Shown here piece after piece: positions 46,564 to 55,690 of a DNA stretch of 64,000 bases (position 1 is its first letter; each line of letters opens with the position of its first letter). Source of the DNA: Acinetobacter baumannii (GTDB lineage: Bacteria; Pseudomonadota; Gammaproteobacteria; Pseudomonadales; Moraxellaceae). The position numbers were made by a program, and so were the translations under genes. The notes beneath the pieces are model-generated. The model had not been told where the DNA came from. It searched no databases and saw only the letters and a list, made by a program, of their open reading frames with translations. Location of the stretch: contig NZ_JADVOP010000016.1 of NCBI RefSeq assembly GCF_016508585.1, positions 24,867 through 88,866 on the forward strand, read 5' to 3'.

Positions 46564-48438
46564 TTAAAAAGCAAAACAGGAGCAGCCGAGTGCGCCCCAA
46601 AATGATTTTTTGTCTTGATCATTGATTGGAATATCAATCATCCATGCATGCGAGTGACCATGCATACCACAATTGTTGGTACATCCACACATTGCTGAAT
46701 TGTTTTGCAGTGGTTGCAAAGAAGGCGCATTGCGGTTTTCAGACAGACGCCACTGCCCTCCAAAGCGTTTTACTGGCGACCATTCAGGTGATGCAGGTGG
46801 AATTGGAGGATCTTCCTGTTTAAACTCTGCTGCTGCATAAACCACCCGTCCATTCATCACCGTCATGACAGATTCAATAGATTGAATACACTCTCCCTCC
46901 ACAGAGAAATAGTCATCAGACAGTACAACAAGATCTGCATGTTCACCTGTGACCAAAGCACCTTTCTGAGTCTGCTCTCCTGAAAACCAAGCCGAACCTT
47001 TGGTCCAGAGTTTCAAGGCGGTTTGACGGTCAATTAAATCTTTTTCATCATAAAGTGCAAAGCCGCCTACTGTTTTACCAGTAGTTAACCATGCCAGACA
47101 TACCCATGGATTGTATGATGCCACACGCGTTGCATCTGTTCCTGCACCGACAGGAACGCCAAGTTCAAGCATTTTCTTTACCGGTGGTGTTGTTTTGGCA
47201 GCTTCGGCGCCATAACGTTTGACAAAAATTTCACCTTGATAAGCCATTCGATGTTGAATCGCAATTCCACCACCCAATGCGCCAATCCGCTCAATGTTTT
47301 GTTCTGACACCGTTTCTGCATGATCAATAATAAAACGCGTTGCAAAAGCTTGCTTGCCATTGACCCGTTCAAATACATTGAGCAAACGGCTGATACTTTC
47401 ATCATAAGTGGCATGAATTCGGAATGGCCATTTTTTCTCAGATAGATGTTCAACGATTGCTTCGAGTTCAGCTTCCATTTTTTCGGGCAAATCTGGGCGC
47501 GGCTCATAGAAATCTTCAAAATCACCTGCTGACCAAGTCAGGTTTTCACCTGCACCATTCATTTGTAATAGTGCATCACCTTCGCCTGGAAAAGTCATTT
47601 CTGTCCAACGCTGATAATCTTGCAGTTCTTCACCTGCTTTCTGTGCAAAGAGGTTATAGGCAATTCTTACCGTCATCTGGTCTTTTTCATGCAACTGTTT
47701 AATCACGGCATAGTCATCAGGATAATTTTGCCCACCCCCCCCTGCATCGATCGCCGATGTCACCCCTAGACGATTTAACTCGCGCATAAAATGTCGGGTC
47801 GAATTGACTTGATCTTCAACAGGCAGTTTTGGCGCCTTACCCAATGTTGAATAGAGAATCGCGGCTGATGGTGTAGCCAGAAGCAAGCCAGTTGGTTCCC
47901 CTTTTTCATTGCGTTCTATGCGACCACCAGGTGGATCCGGCGTATCTTTATTAAATCCCAGTACATCTAAAGCTGCTCGATTGAGCATAGCACTGGCATA
48001 TAGATGCAAAATAAATACCGGAGTATCTGGTGCAGCTTTATTGATTTCCGCCAAGGTAGGCAATCTTCTTTCTGCAAATTGGAATTCAGTCCAACCGCCG
48101 ACGACACGTACCCACTGTGGTGCAGGTGTATTTTCAGCCTGTTCTTTCAACAGCCTCAGCGCATCAGCAATGGTGGGAACCCCTTCCCAACGCAATTCCA
48201 TGTTATAATTCAGTCCACCACGAATAATGTGTAGATGGCTATCATTTAATCCAGGGATCACACGACGCCCATTTAAATCAATCACTTTGGTGGTGTCTTT
48301 TGCCAACTTCATGATCTGACTTTCATCACCTGTGGCAATCACTTTTCCATCGGCAATGGCAATCGCCGTTACTTCCGGTTGTCTAGCATCCAGCGTGGTA
48401 ATTTTTCCATTCTTAAGGATCAGCGCTACATCTGTCAT
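46564..48438 (-). CDS. YtcJ-like metal-dependent amidohydrolase with a Cys/His-rich tail
   Basis: About 624 residues of the amidohydrolase_3 (PF07969) group. The N-terminal metal motif HLH is in PGLNDSHLHIIRG, further ligands occur around FRIHATYDESI and IIDHAETVSE, and the catalytic aspartate region is GAGTDATRVAS. An unusual C-terminal extension of about 40 residues carries CGCTNNCGMHGHSHA and ends GCSCFAF, a possible metal-binding tail. ATG at 48438 follows GGAGATG. It is probably co-transcribed with the isochorismatase-like hydrolase just upstream, suggesting stepwise hydrolysis of an amide or imide; substrate unknown. Confidence 0.87.
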   Translation of the reverse strand: MTDVALILKNGKITTLDARQPEVTAIAIADGKVIATGDESQIMKLAKDTTKVIDLNGRRVIPGLNDSHLHIIRGGLNYNMELRWEGVPTIADALRLLKEQAENTPAPQWVRVVGGWTEFQFAERRLPTLAEINKAAPDTPVFILHLYASAMLNRAALDVLGFNKDTPDPPGGRIERNEKGEPTGLLLATPSAAILYSTLGKAPKLPVEDQVNSTRHFMRELNRLGVTSAIDAGGGGQNYPDDYAVIKQLHEKDQMTVRIAYNLFAQKAGEELQDYQRWTEMTFPGEGDALLQMNGAGENLTWSAGDFEDFYEPRPDLPEKMEAELEAIVEHLSEKKWPFRIHATYDESISRLLNVFERVNGKQAFATRFIIDHAETVSEQNIERIGALGGGIAIQHRMAYQGEIFVKRYGAEAAKTTPPVKKMLELGVPVGAGTDATRVASYNPWVCLAWLTTGKTVGGFALYDEKDLIDRQTALKLWTKGSAWFSGEQTQKGALVTGEHADLVVLSDDYFSVEGECIQSIESVMTVMNGRVVYAAAEFKQEDPPIPPASPEWSPVKRFGGQWRLSENRNAPSLQPLQNNSAMCGCTNNCGMHGHSHAWMIDIPINDQDKKSFWGALGCSCFAF

Positions 48439-48477
48439 GATCATCTCCATATCAATGAATATGTATGTCCATAGGGC

Positions 48478-49179
48478 TTATCTTGCAGGTACCGCTGCAA
48501 TCACTTCATGCTGAGTCGTGGTTCTCTCTGGAGCTTTATGGACCATGGTATATGCATAATCGACCCCCATACCATATGCACCTGAGTGTTCTCGAACAAT
48601 ATCCATCACCGCATCATAGGTTTCTCGATGTGCCCAATCCCGTTGCCATTCAAGCAAAACCTGTTGCCACGTTACTGGAACAACACCCGCTTGGATCATT
48701 CGTTGCATTGCATAGTCATGGGCTTCTTTTGATGTCCCTCCCGACGCATCTGCAACCATATAAATTTCATAGTCACCTTCCAGCATCGCACCAAATGAGA
48801 AAGTGATATTACAAACTTCAGTCCATAAACCAGATACGATGATTTTTTTTCGGTGATTTGCAGCCAATGCATCACGCACTTTTTGATCATCCCATGAATT
48901 CATTGAGGTTCTTTCAAGTAAAGGAGCATCAGGAAAAACATCTAATAATTCTGGAAAAGTGTGTCCTGAGAAACTTTCAGTTTCTACTGTTGTTATGGTG
49001 GTTGGAATATTAAAAACTTTTGCTGCTTTTGCCAGCCCTACAACATTATTCTTTAACGTTTGGCGATCTATGGACTGAACACCAAATGCCATTTGTGGTT
49101 GTTGATCGATGAAGATGATTTGACAATTTTGTGGGCTAAGTTGTTCTAAAAATGCTTTATTCATTCTGATTGGCAACAT
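48478..49179 (-). CDS. Isochorismatase-like cysteine hydrolase (YcaC type)
   Basis: About 233 residues. The family triad is visible: Asp in IIFIDQQPQM, a Lys in the HRKKIIVSG stretch, and the nucleophile Cys in GLWTEVCNITFSFG, with the cis-peptide-like VADASGG following. Length and sequence resemble YcaC, an octameric hydrolase of unknown substrate. The start is unclear: ATG 49179 or 49164, neither with a good ribosome binding site. It lies 39 bp upstream of the amidohydrolase and is divergent from a LysR gene, which probably regulates both. Confidence 0.87.
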   Translation of the reverse strand: MLPIRMNKAFLEQLSPQNCQIIFIDQQPQMAFGVQSIDRQTLKNNVVGLAKAAKVFNIPTTITTVETESFSGHTFPELLDVFPDAPLLERTSMNSWDDQKVRDALAANHRKKIIVSGLWTEVCNITFSFGAMLEGDYEIYMVADASGGTSKEAHDYAMQRMIQAGVVPVTWQQVLLEWQRDWAHRETYDAVMDIVREHSGAYGMGVDYAYTMVHKAPERTTTQHEVIAAVPAR

Positions 49180-49247
49180 ATTTATAAAGGAGTTTATATC
49201 AAAGCAAAAATACACGTAAACCATTAGATAGCAATTTAAATACAAAC

Positions 49248-49266
49248 TGTATCCTGAAAAGATACA
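49248..49266. promoter_or_regulatory. Probable LysR box between hydrolase operon and LysR gene
   Basis: TGTATC-N7-GATACA is a perfect inverted repeat in the divergent intergenic region, about 66 bp upstream of the LysR start and about 70 bp upstream of the hydrolase start. Its T-N13-A core fits LysR-type sites. Confidence 0.6.
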
Positions 49267-49331
49267 ATGATTGCTAAGCTTCGAACGATGCGATACTTTA
49301 ATGATTAAGTTGACAATTACATTAAAATTGA

Positions 49332-50234
49332 ATGGATAAATTAGACTGTATCAACACTTTTATCAGTGTTGTTGAACATGGCAATTTTAGTAGTGCATCA
49401 CGCCACTTGGGGATTACACGAGATCAAGTAGCGAAAAGGATTTGTCATTTAGAAACAATCTTTAATACAGCTTTATTCATTCGAAATACACGAAAAATGG
49501 ACTTGACCCATTCAGGTGAAAAATTTTACCAGCACTCAAAAGTGATTATGAGTGAATTTGAATGGGCAACCAGTGATTTTGTACATGACCAAAAATACCC
49601 TGAAGGTAAGCTCAGAATTAATGCGCCGCATTCATTTAGACAAGCCAATCTTACCGAGATCATCTCTAAATTCATGCTGCAATACCCCAATATCAAAATA
49701 GATTTATTTCTTTCAGATAAGTTCTTAAATATCAACGAGGATAAATACGATATTGTGTTGAGAATCAGCCCAGAGATTGATGAACGCAACACACATTTGC
49801 TGAGCACTTATCATCGACATTTTTATGCAACTGGCAGTTATTTTGAAAAATACGGCAAACCCAATAGCATTGATGAATTAAAAAAGCACAGCCTGTTGTT
49901 ATATTCACAAGCAGATTCCAGCGCTAAAATTGTGCTGAGCAAAAATAAAAAAGAAGAAAGCATCTACTGCACCCCCAAATTAACCTGCAATAGCGGTGAT
50001 TTTCTTCTGGACTTTTGTAAACAGGATCAGGGAATTATATTTTTACCTGATTTTTTAGCTCAAAAAGATCAAGATGCAGGCAGCATCGTTCGCTGTTTGG
50101 AAGACTATGATTCAGCACAACTTTACTTTTATGCCATCACCTCTTCAACAGATAAAATGCCTAAAAAAGTCCGACTTTTTTTAGACGAACTCAAGGCATA
50201 TTTTCCAAATAGCAAAAAAATGGCTTCACACTAA
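49332..50234 (+). CDS. LysR-family transcriptional regulator
   Basis: A 300-residue LTTR with the N-terminal HTH (FSSASRHLGITRDQVAKRICHLE) and a C-terminal effector domain. It is divergent from the YcaC-like hydrolase / amidohydrolase / XapX cluster and likely controls it through the inverted repeat at 49248. It belongs to the CrgA-like group by sequence feel. A perfect 14-base palindrome lies shortly after its stop. Confidence 0.9.
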   Translation: MDKLDCINTFISVVEHGNFSSASRHLGITRDQVAKRICHLETIFNTALFIRNTRKMDLTHSGEKFYQHSKVIMSEFEWATSDFVHDQKYPEGKLRINAPHSFRQANLTEIISKFMLQYPNIKIDLFLSDKFLNINEDKYDIVLRISPEIDERNTHLLSTYHRHFYATGSYFEKYGKPNSIDELKKHSLLLYSQADSSAKIVLSKNKKEESIYCTPKLTCNSGDFLLDFCKQDQGIIFLPDFLAQKDQDAGSIVRCLEDYDSAQLYFYAITSSTDKMPKKVRLFLDELKAYFPNSKKMASH

Positions 50235-50285
50235 AACACTATTCAATCACTCAAGTGATAATAAAATCAGCACTTCACTTATAAC

Positions 50286-50299
50286 AGCTTGATCAAGCT
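50286..50299. repeat. Perfect 14-bp palindrome downstream of the LysR gene
   Basis: AGCTTGATCAAGCT followed by TATCTTTTCT, about 50 bp after the LysR stop. It may be part of a weak terminator; no loop bases. Confidence 0.4.
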
Positions 50300-50397
50300 A
50301 TCTTTTCTGTATAATGATGTGCTGATTGTATTCAACTGACATGCAATGCCTCAAAATGAGATCAAAGCATATGATTGAACACCTTTTTTGTTCAAGA

Positions 50398-51591
50398 TTA
50401 AAAACTATAGCCAATGTTTAAATTGATCCGGTATAGCCATTGATCACTATAGGGTGAGACTGTCGAGGTAAAACCAGTGGCATTTGATGCACCGCCAATA
50501 ATATTGGCATTTTTGCCCCATGTATAATCCGCCCAAACCATAAATGGTGATGCGATGAATAACATCCCTGTGGTATTCATTTGTGAATCAGACCAGTCAT
50601 CACGTTTCTTGTCCATATAACTATAATCATTATAAAAGCGAATTGCCTTGAGTTTTCCCATATCCTGCACAGGCAAAGTATAGGCCAGATTTAAACTGGC
50701 AACTGTCGCTTCGGATGCAATGAAATAAGCAGGCGTAAAACCGTTATTGCCCATCAGGGTCATGTCATTGTTCACTCCCTCAGGGTTCTTTGCATCATAT
50801 TGATAATGAATCACTGAGCTTTGTAAATTAAAGCGTTTGTAATTATTATCGGTGTGTACACCTAAAGCATAATATTGACCATTTTTGTCCGTGGTTTGAT
50901 TGTGCAATTGAGCGATTGCACCTGATAGACCCAACTCTTGTTTACCAAACTCAGTTTCAAGCTTACGTACAATGCGTGTATTGAATTGATGTCGCTTTTC
51001 ATTTTGATAGGCTTTTTGGGTGGGAAAAGCATTTTCAGCCAAATCATCATAGGTGGCACTTTCAGGAGAATAACGCAGGTTAGTCGCTAACATTTGCGGA
51101 TAATACCCCAGTTTGATGTCCCAATCCTTATTGTGGAAATTCCAATTCAAACCAGGGGCAATATTGTTGCCATATCCTAGAAAGAACGGAATATGATAGG
51201 TCCAACCGTTTTGTGGATAAGGATAAATCGTAAAGGGTTTGTAGACAAAACCAGCCTCCAGGCTGTTATTTTCATCTAGGTTATAGCCCACATAAGCCTT
51301 TTCAATCGCACGTTTCTCTTGATCTTGAAATAAATAACTTGCATTGATATAGGCATTATCAAATTTACCCTTGAGATCCACCCTGAAAATATCGAAGTAA
51401 AGTTTTCCATTGTCATTGTTTGGACCCTCCCAACCTTCATAACGATAGTTTGTCCGAATCACACCACCTAAGCTTAAAGTGTCTGTTCCATCTTCGCTTT
51501 TCCATTCGAGTGCTGGGCTTTTTGCAAAAGTGTTGGATGTCATACCCAAATAAAATGCAGCAAGCATCACGACCATCGATGTCTTTTTCAT
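50398..51591 (-). CDS. Outer-membrane porin-like barrel at the end of the catabolic cluster
   Basis: A 397-residue exported protein: signal peptide (MLAAFYLGMTSNTFA-KS) followed by a body of amphipathic beta-strands (LKGKFDNAYINASYLFQDQEKRAIEKAYVGY) ending in aromatic WLYRINLNIGYSF, the classic terminal strand of outer-membrane barrels. It is not clearly OprD or DcaP. A palindrome shared with the catabolic operon promoter lies 49-64 bp upstream, so it probably imports that pathway's substrate. The name porin is by architecture. Confidence 0.75.
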   Translation of the reverse strand: MKKTSMVVMLAAFYLGMTSNTFAKSPALEWKSEDGTDTLSLGGVIRTNYRYEGWEGPNNDNGKLYFDIFRVDLKGKFDNAYINASYLFQDQEKRAIEKAYVGYNLDENNSLEAGFVYKPFTIYPYPQNGWTYHIPFFLGYGNNIAPGLNWNFHNKDWDIKLGYYPQMLATNLRYSPESATYDDLAENAFPTQKAYQNEKRHQFNTRIVRKLETEFGKQELGLSGAIAQLHNQTTDKNGQYYALGVHTDNNYKRFNLQSSVIHYQYDAKNPEGVNNDMTLMGNNGFTPAYFIASEATVASLNLAYTLPVQDMGKLKAIRFYNDYSYMDKKRDDWSDSQMNTTGMLFIASPFMVWADYTWGKNANIIGGASNATGFTSTVSPYSDQWLYRINLNIGYSF

Positions 51592-51639
51592 ACCTAGTTC
51601 CTTTATCTTTGTCCCAACGATCCTGTTGGTCTTGTTTTT

Positions 51640-51655
51640 GTTTTACCTGTAAAAC
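51640..51655 (-). promoter_or_regulatory. Putative operator upstream of the porin gene
   Basis: GTTTTACCTGTAAAAC has perfect 7-base inverted arms (GTTTTAC/GTAAAAC). The outer six bases on each side are identical to the palindrome at the promoter of the catabolic operon (63838-63853). Confidence 0.6.
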
Positions 51656-51667
51656 ATAGTTTTTATC

Positions 51668-51699
51668 ATTTTACAGGCAAAAAAATTTGCCTGTAAATG
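51668..51699 (-). terminator. Hairpin after the ThDP-enzyme gene
   Basis: TTTACAGGCAAA and TTTGCCTGTAAA are perfect 12-base arms around AAAA; pairing extends as CAT/ATG with one bulged base. It lies 34 bp beyond the last gene of the 13-gene operon and probably separates it from the porin gene. Confidence 0.75.
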
Positions 51700-51732
51700 T
51701 TTTAAGATCTGCGCTATTTATCCATATATGGA

Positions 51733-53373
51733 TTAGTACAGCTTTTTCTGTGGTGGACCCGCGAAGTTAAGCGGACCGATCGCGTGCATATCCAGTTCAA
51801 TGACACTTGGACCTTGAAACTTAACTGCTTCTTGAATCACTGTGTTAAATTCTTCAGCGCTCCCCACTTTCCAGCTTTTCACACCCATTGCATCACCCAG
51901 TACCTTATAGTCTGGAGTATGCAATTCATTAAAATACTGACGACCACCAAAGTAGCTATTTTGGATTCCTCGCATTACGCCATAACCACCATCATTCATG
52001 ATCATCAACACCATATTGGTATTTTCCTGTGCCATGGTTGCGATTTCGCCGATTCCTAGCATCAGTCCGCCATCACCAACCAAAGCAATCACTTTTTTAT
52101 CAGGATTGGCAATTGAAGCGCCTATCGCAGTTGCTAGACCAAGACCAATCGCTCCTGCCAAAGAATGAATGTTGAGATTGGGCGCCTGAACTGGAAATAA
52201 GCGGCTGCCCCAAGTACTGCCAGACATGGTGATGTCACGGACAAAAATACCATCTTGTGGTAATGCAGCACGCAAGTGATCACAAATTAGCGCATATTGA
52301 TCCAGCTGAGTCCTTAAAGCATCAATCGCTGCCTGCTTCGCCTGAACAACGGCTTGATCGTAATCTGCATCGATTTTTGATATGCCTTGTAAGCCAGTCA
52401 GTACACGCTGCAATACATCTTTAGCATCGCCACAGATGAAATTTCGTACTTTATAATTACGTTGCTGTGCTACGGGATTGGCATCAATCTGGATAATATT
52501 GTCAGGGAACTGTACTGAATAGGTTTTGGTTTCATTACTGCGCAAACGAGAACCAACAACAACCAATAGATCAGCACCTTTGAGCAGTTGTTCCACTCCC
52601 GCAGAGTTATGGAATGCGCCTAAACTACGTGGATGATCATCTGCCAATACACCACGTGCATGTGTGGATGAAACCACTGGAATCCCAAGATCAGCAATGG
52701 CTTTCACTTCCGCAACACTATTGAGCGTCCCTCCGCCAATCCAAAATACAGGGCGTTTGGCTTTTTTTATTGCATTGACAATCAAATCGATTTCGACCTG
52801 TTCAGCTTGAGGAAGTTCAAGCGCTTTCACTGGTCCCAGGTTCAGGGGCAAATCAATTTCCGCTGCTTGAACGTCGATCGGCAATTCAACACTCACAGGT
52901 CCCATCGGTACAGTGGTTGCCACACGAATCGCTTCACGAATCACACCTACAGCATTGTCAGGGCTGGTAATTCTGAATGCAGCTTTGCTTGATGCCCGTA
53001 AAAAAGTCAGCTGATCTTTGGTTTCATGAATAAAACTGGCATCACGATCCAAATATTCACGTTCGACCTGTCCTGTTAAATGTAAAACGGGACTGCCTGC
53101 ATTCATCGCTTCAATCAATGAACCCACCGCATTACCTGCCCCTGCACCCGTACTGGTTAAAGCGACACCTAACCCTTTAAAACGAGAATGCCCATCCGCC
53201 ATAGTGACCGCACCTGCTTCGCCACGTGCAGCAACAAAACGGATTTTTTCACGGCGACCGACTGCATCAGCAATCGGTAAGTTATGAATCGAAATAACAC
53301 CGTAAATACTGTCCACTTGATGTGCTTCTAGAACACGGGCAATTGCTTCACCTACATTTACACGTTCCGTCAT
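51733..53373 (-). CDS. ThDP-dependent decarboxylase/lyase (acetolactate synthase-like)
   Basis: A 546-residue thiamine diphosphate enzyme with the three-domain acetolactate synthase / benzoylformate decarboxylase layout. The activating glutamate is in ARGEAGAVTMADG (about residue 52) and the ThDP/Mg motif is GDGGLMLGIG ending in NDGG. FAD is not expected from the sequence by eye. It probably decarboxylates or cleaves a 2-oxo acid derived from the pathway substrate to an aldehyde, which the neighbouring ALDH could oxidise. It is the last gene of the operon. Exact reaction unknown. Confidence 0.85.
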   Translation of the reverse strand: MTERVNVGEAIARVLEAHQVDSIYGVISIHNLPIADAVGRREKIRFVAARGEAGAVTMADGHSRFKGLGVALTSTGAGAGNAVGSLIEAMNAGSPVLHLTGQVEREYLDRDASFIHETKDQLTFLRASSKAAFRITSPDNAVGVIREAIRVATTVPMGPVSVELPIDVQAAEIDLPLNLGPVKALELPQAEQVEIDLIVNAIKKAKRPVFWIGGGTLNSVAEVKAIADLGIPVVSSTHARGVLADDHPRSLGAFHNSAGVEQLLKGADLLVVVGSRLRSNETKTYSVQFPDNIIQIDANPVAQQRNYKVRNFICGDAKDVLQRVLTGLQGISKIDADYDQAVVQAKQAAIDALRTQLDQYALICDHLRAALPQDGIFVRDITMSGSTWGSRLFPVQAPNLNIHSLAGAIGLGLATAIGASIANPDKKVIALVGDGGLMLGIGEIATMAQENTNMVLMIMNDGGYGVMRGIQNSYFGGRQYFNELHTPDYKVLGDAMGVKSWKVGSAEEFNTVIQEAVKFQGPSVIELDMHAIGPLNFAGPPQKKLY

Positions 53374-53407
53374 TTTTTCTTCCTCAAAAATTATTCATTC
53401 CATGAAT

Positions 53408-54877
53408 TTATGAATTCGCCCAAGGATTTGGCTGTTCGCTTAATCCCATATAGATGCTTTTTTGTTGCATATAAGACAAAATACCTAGACGTCCTTTTTC
53501 ACGTCCGATACCACTGTCCTTAAAGCCGCCAAATGGTGCCGAAATAGAGAATTTTTTATAGGTATTGATCCACACTGTACCCACCTCCAGTGCGCGAGCA
53601 ATTTGCCATGCTTTTCGATAGTTTTCAGTCCAGATGCCTGCGGCAAGACCAAAACAACTGTCATTGGCTTCTACAATCAAATCGTCGTCATCGTCATAAC
53701 GCATCACCACTAAAACAGGTCCAAAAATTTCTTCCTGACATGTTTGTGCTGAATTTTTCAATCCCGTGATGATCGTAGGTAAGTAATAACTGCCTTTTGC
53801 AAATTCGCCATCTGTCAATGCTTGACCACCAATCACGACCTGTCCCCCCTCTTGCCTTGCCAGCTGGACATAAGCATCGACCGAAGCCAGATGCTTTGGA
53901 TTTATCAAAGAGCCAAGGTGTACACCTGCGGTTTCAGGATGTCCAACACGCAAACCTTTGGTAATCTCAACTAGACGATTTAAGAATTGATCATAGATAC
54001 TGCTGTGTACAAATAGACGTGAACCCGCAATACATGCTTGTCCAGCCGAACTGAAAATACCGTAAGCCACGCCTTTTGCTGCCAGTTCAATATCTGCATC
54101 TGGCAATACGATCGTTGGTGATTTGCCCCCTAACTCCAATGAGGTTGTAATTAATTTCTCAGCAGCAAGATGTGCAAGATGGCGACCTGTGGTGGTCCCC
54201 CCCGTAAATGAGATCTTACGGACTAGAGGATGCTTTACAATTGCATCGCCAATCACTGAACCACGCCCGACCAGTACACTTAATAAACCTTTAGGTAAGC
54301 CAGCTTCTTCAAAGATTTTAGCCAGTTCCAATGCTATTAAAGAAGTGACTTCCGCAGGTTTTAAAATAACTGCATTCCCACCCGCAAGCGCAGGTGCCAA
54401 TTTTTGTACTTCACTGGCAATTGGTGAGTTCCATGGGGTAATTGCAGCCACTACACCTACAGGTTCATGTACACTCATGGTCATGAAATCTGATGCACGT
54501 TGCGTGGTGAGTTCATCATTCAATGTTTCACAGGCTGCTGCCACATAACGAGCTGTTGCAGCCGCACTCATGGTTAAAGCCCGTGTTTCAGCCAAGGGCT
54601 TTCCATTATCACGCGTTTGTAATTGAGAAAGCTCATCCACACGCGCTTCAATAATGTCTGCCACTTTGTATAAGATACGGGCACGTTCATGTGGCAGGCT
54701 GTTACGCCACTCAGACTTACGCCATGCTAAATCTGCTTTTTCAACGGCTTCATTGACATCATCTAAACTCGCTGTAGAAATTTCAGCATTCACAGATTGA
54801 TCTGCCGGGAATAAACTTTGAATCGTACCGCCTTTACCTAATCGCCATTCACCTGCGATATAAATTTCCTTGATCAT
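53408..54877 (-). CDS. NAD(P)-dependent aldehyde dehydrogenase
   Basis: About 489 residues, full length. The general base Glu is in TSLELGGKSPT (about 248) and the nucleophile Cys in SSAGQACIAGSR (about 282); FTGGTTTGR is the cofactor loop. ATG at 54877 follows AAAGGA by eight bases; TTG at 54881-54883 is in frame but less likely. It lies 12 bp after the aspartate dehydrogenase and before the ThDP enzyme, consistent with oxidising an aldehyde released by that enzyme. Substrate unknown. Confidence 0.92.
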   Translation of the reverse strand: MIKEIYIAGEWRLGKGGTIQSLFPADQSVNAEISTASLDDVNEAVEKADLAWRKSEWRNSLPHERARILYKVADIIEARVDELSQLQTRDNGKPLAETRALTMSAAATARYVAAACETLNDELTTQRASDFMTMSVHEPVGVVAAITPWNSPIASEVQKLAPALAGGNAVILKPAEVTSLIALELAKIFEEAGLPKGLLSVLVGRGSVIGDAIVKHPLVRKISFTGGTTTGRHLAHLAAEKLITTSLELGGKSPTIVLPDADIELAAKGVAYGIFSSAGQACIAGSRLFVHSSIYDQFLNRLVEITKGLRVGHPETAGVHLGSLINPKHLASVDAYVQLARQEGGQVVIGGQALTDGEFAKGSYYLPTIITGLKNSAQTCQEEIFGPVLVVMRYDDDDDLIVEANDSCFGLAAGIWTENYRKAWQIARALEVGTVWINTYKKFSISAPFGGFKDSGIGREKGRLGILSYMQQKSIYMGLSEQPNPWANS

Positions 54878-54889
54878 GCTCAAATCCTT

Positions 54890-55681
54890 TTAAATCTGAA
54901 TTGCTTCGACGCTGTTACGACACGCACGAATCACGCTCAGTGCCGCTAGAGTTGAAGTTTTTGGGTTACTCGCCAAAGGTACGCCAATCAATTCAATGGT
55001 CATTTCACCGAAAACACCCTCTGCCACAATGGTGTGCTTGTTTTTGTTAATACTTGGATCAACGGTCAACTCCACCATGGTTTCGTCCATACCAAGACCT
55101 GCCAGTGCAATTGTTGCTGCGACATTGGCATTTGCCGGAAACTTCAAGGCTGCTTCTCTGGCTGTGCCGCGGAAAAAAACTGTTGCTTTAAGCACTTGAT
55201 CTAAATCAATCAATTGTTCTGCATAGCTCCCACGCCAGCTGTTTGGACTTTTGCACCCCTTATAGGTGACCTTTTCCAGCCCCCCTTCTTTGGCTGCAGC
55301 AATGCCATCAATGCCCGCAATTGCACCTGCGAGTAGATGTAGATGCGCATCATGTTGTTCAGCTGTGGTTTTGAGTTGAACTAAAAATTCATTGTCTGCC
55401 AAAGTCCCTACTGATATCAGACCAATCGTCCAGCCTTTTTCCAAGACTTTTTGTGCATGTTCTTTCACCGCAGCCTGACCCGCCACTTCAATGACATAAT
55501 CAGGTGTACCCTGACACTGTTCAATTGAACTGATGACCTGCACTTCCTCAGCAACCTGTGCCTTGACTTTTTCTATACTGCGTGCGGGCACCACAATCCA
55601 TTTAAGCTGCAGGTCTTGGGGCATGTGGGCATAGACTTCTGCTGCCATCGCGCCAAAACCAATCATCATCAACTGCTTCAT
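54890..55681 (-). CDS. Aspartate dehydrogenase (NadX/AspDH family)
   Basis: A 263-residue enzyme with N-terminal dinucleotide-binding MIGFGAMAAEVY and the AspDH C-terminal domain (SWRGSYAEQLIDLDQVLKATVFFRGTAREAA, ANANVAATIALAGLGMDE). Family members reversibly convert L-aspartate to iminoaspartate/oxaloacetate with NAD(P). It is not beside nadA/nadC here but in a catabolic operon, like the biochemically characterised homologue of Pseudomonas aeruginosa (PA3505, from memory), so its physiological substrate may be a related amino or imino acid. AAGGTG precedes the ATG. Confidence 0.87.
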   Translation of the reverse strand: MKQLMMIGFGAMAAEVYAHMPQDLQLKWIVVPARSIEKVKAQVAEEVQVISSIEQCQGTPDYVIEVAGQAAVKEHAQKVLEKGWTIGLISVGTLADNEFLVQLKTTAEQHDAHLHLLAGAIAGIDGIAAAKEGGLEKVTYKGCKSPNSWRGSYAEQLIDLDQVLKATVFFRGTAREAALKFPANANVAATIALAGLGMDETMVELTVDPSINKNKHTIVAEGVFGEMTIELIGVPLASNPKTSTLAALSVIRACRNSVEAIQI

Positions 55682-55690
55682 GTAAACACC

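Noticed and set aside
50376..50397. TTGAACA/TGTTCAA hairpin after the porin gene as a terminator
   Set aside because: Loop is the T-run itself and no T-tail follows on the minus strand; could end transcription but not convincing enough to list.
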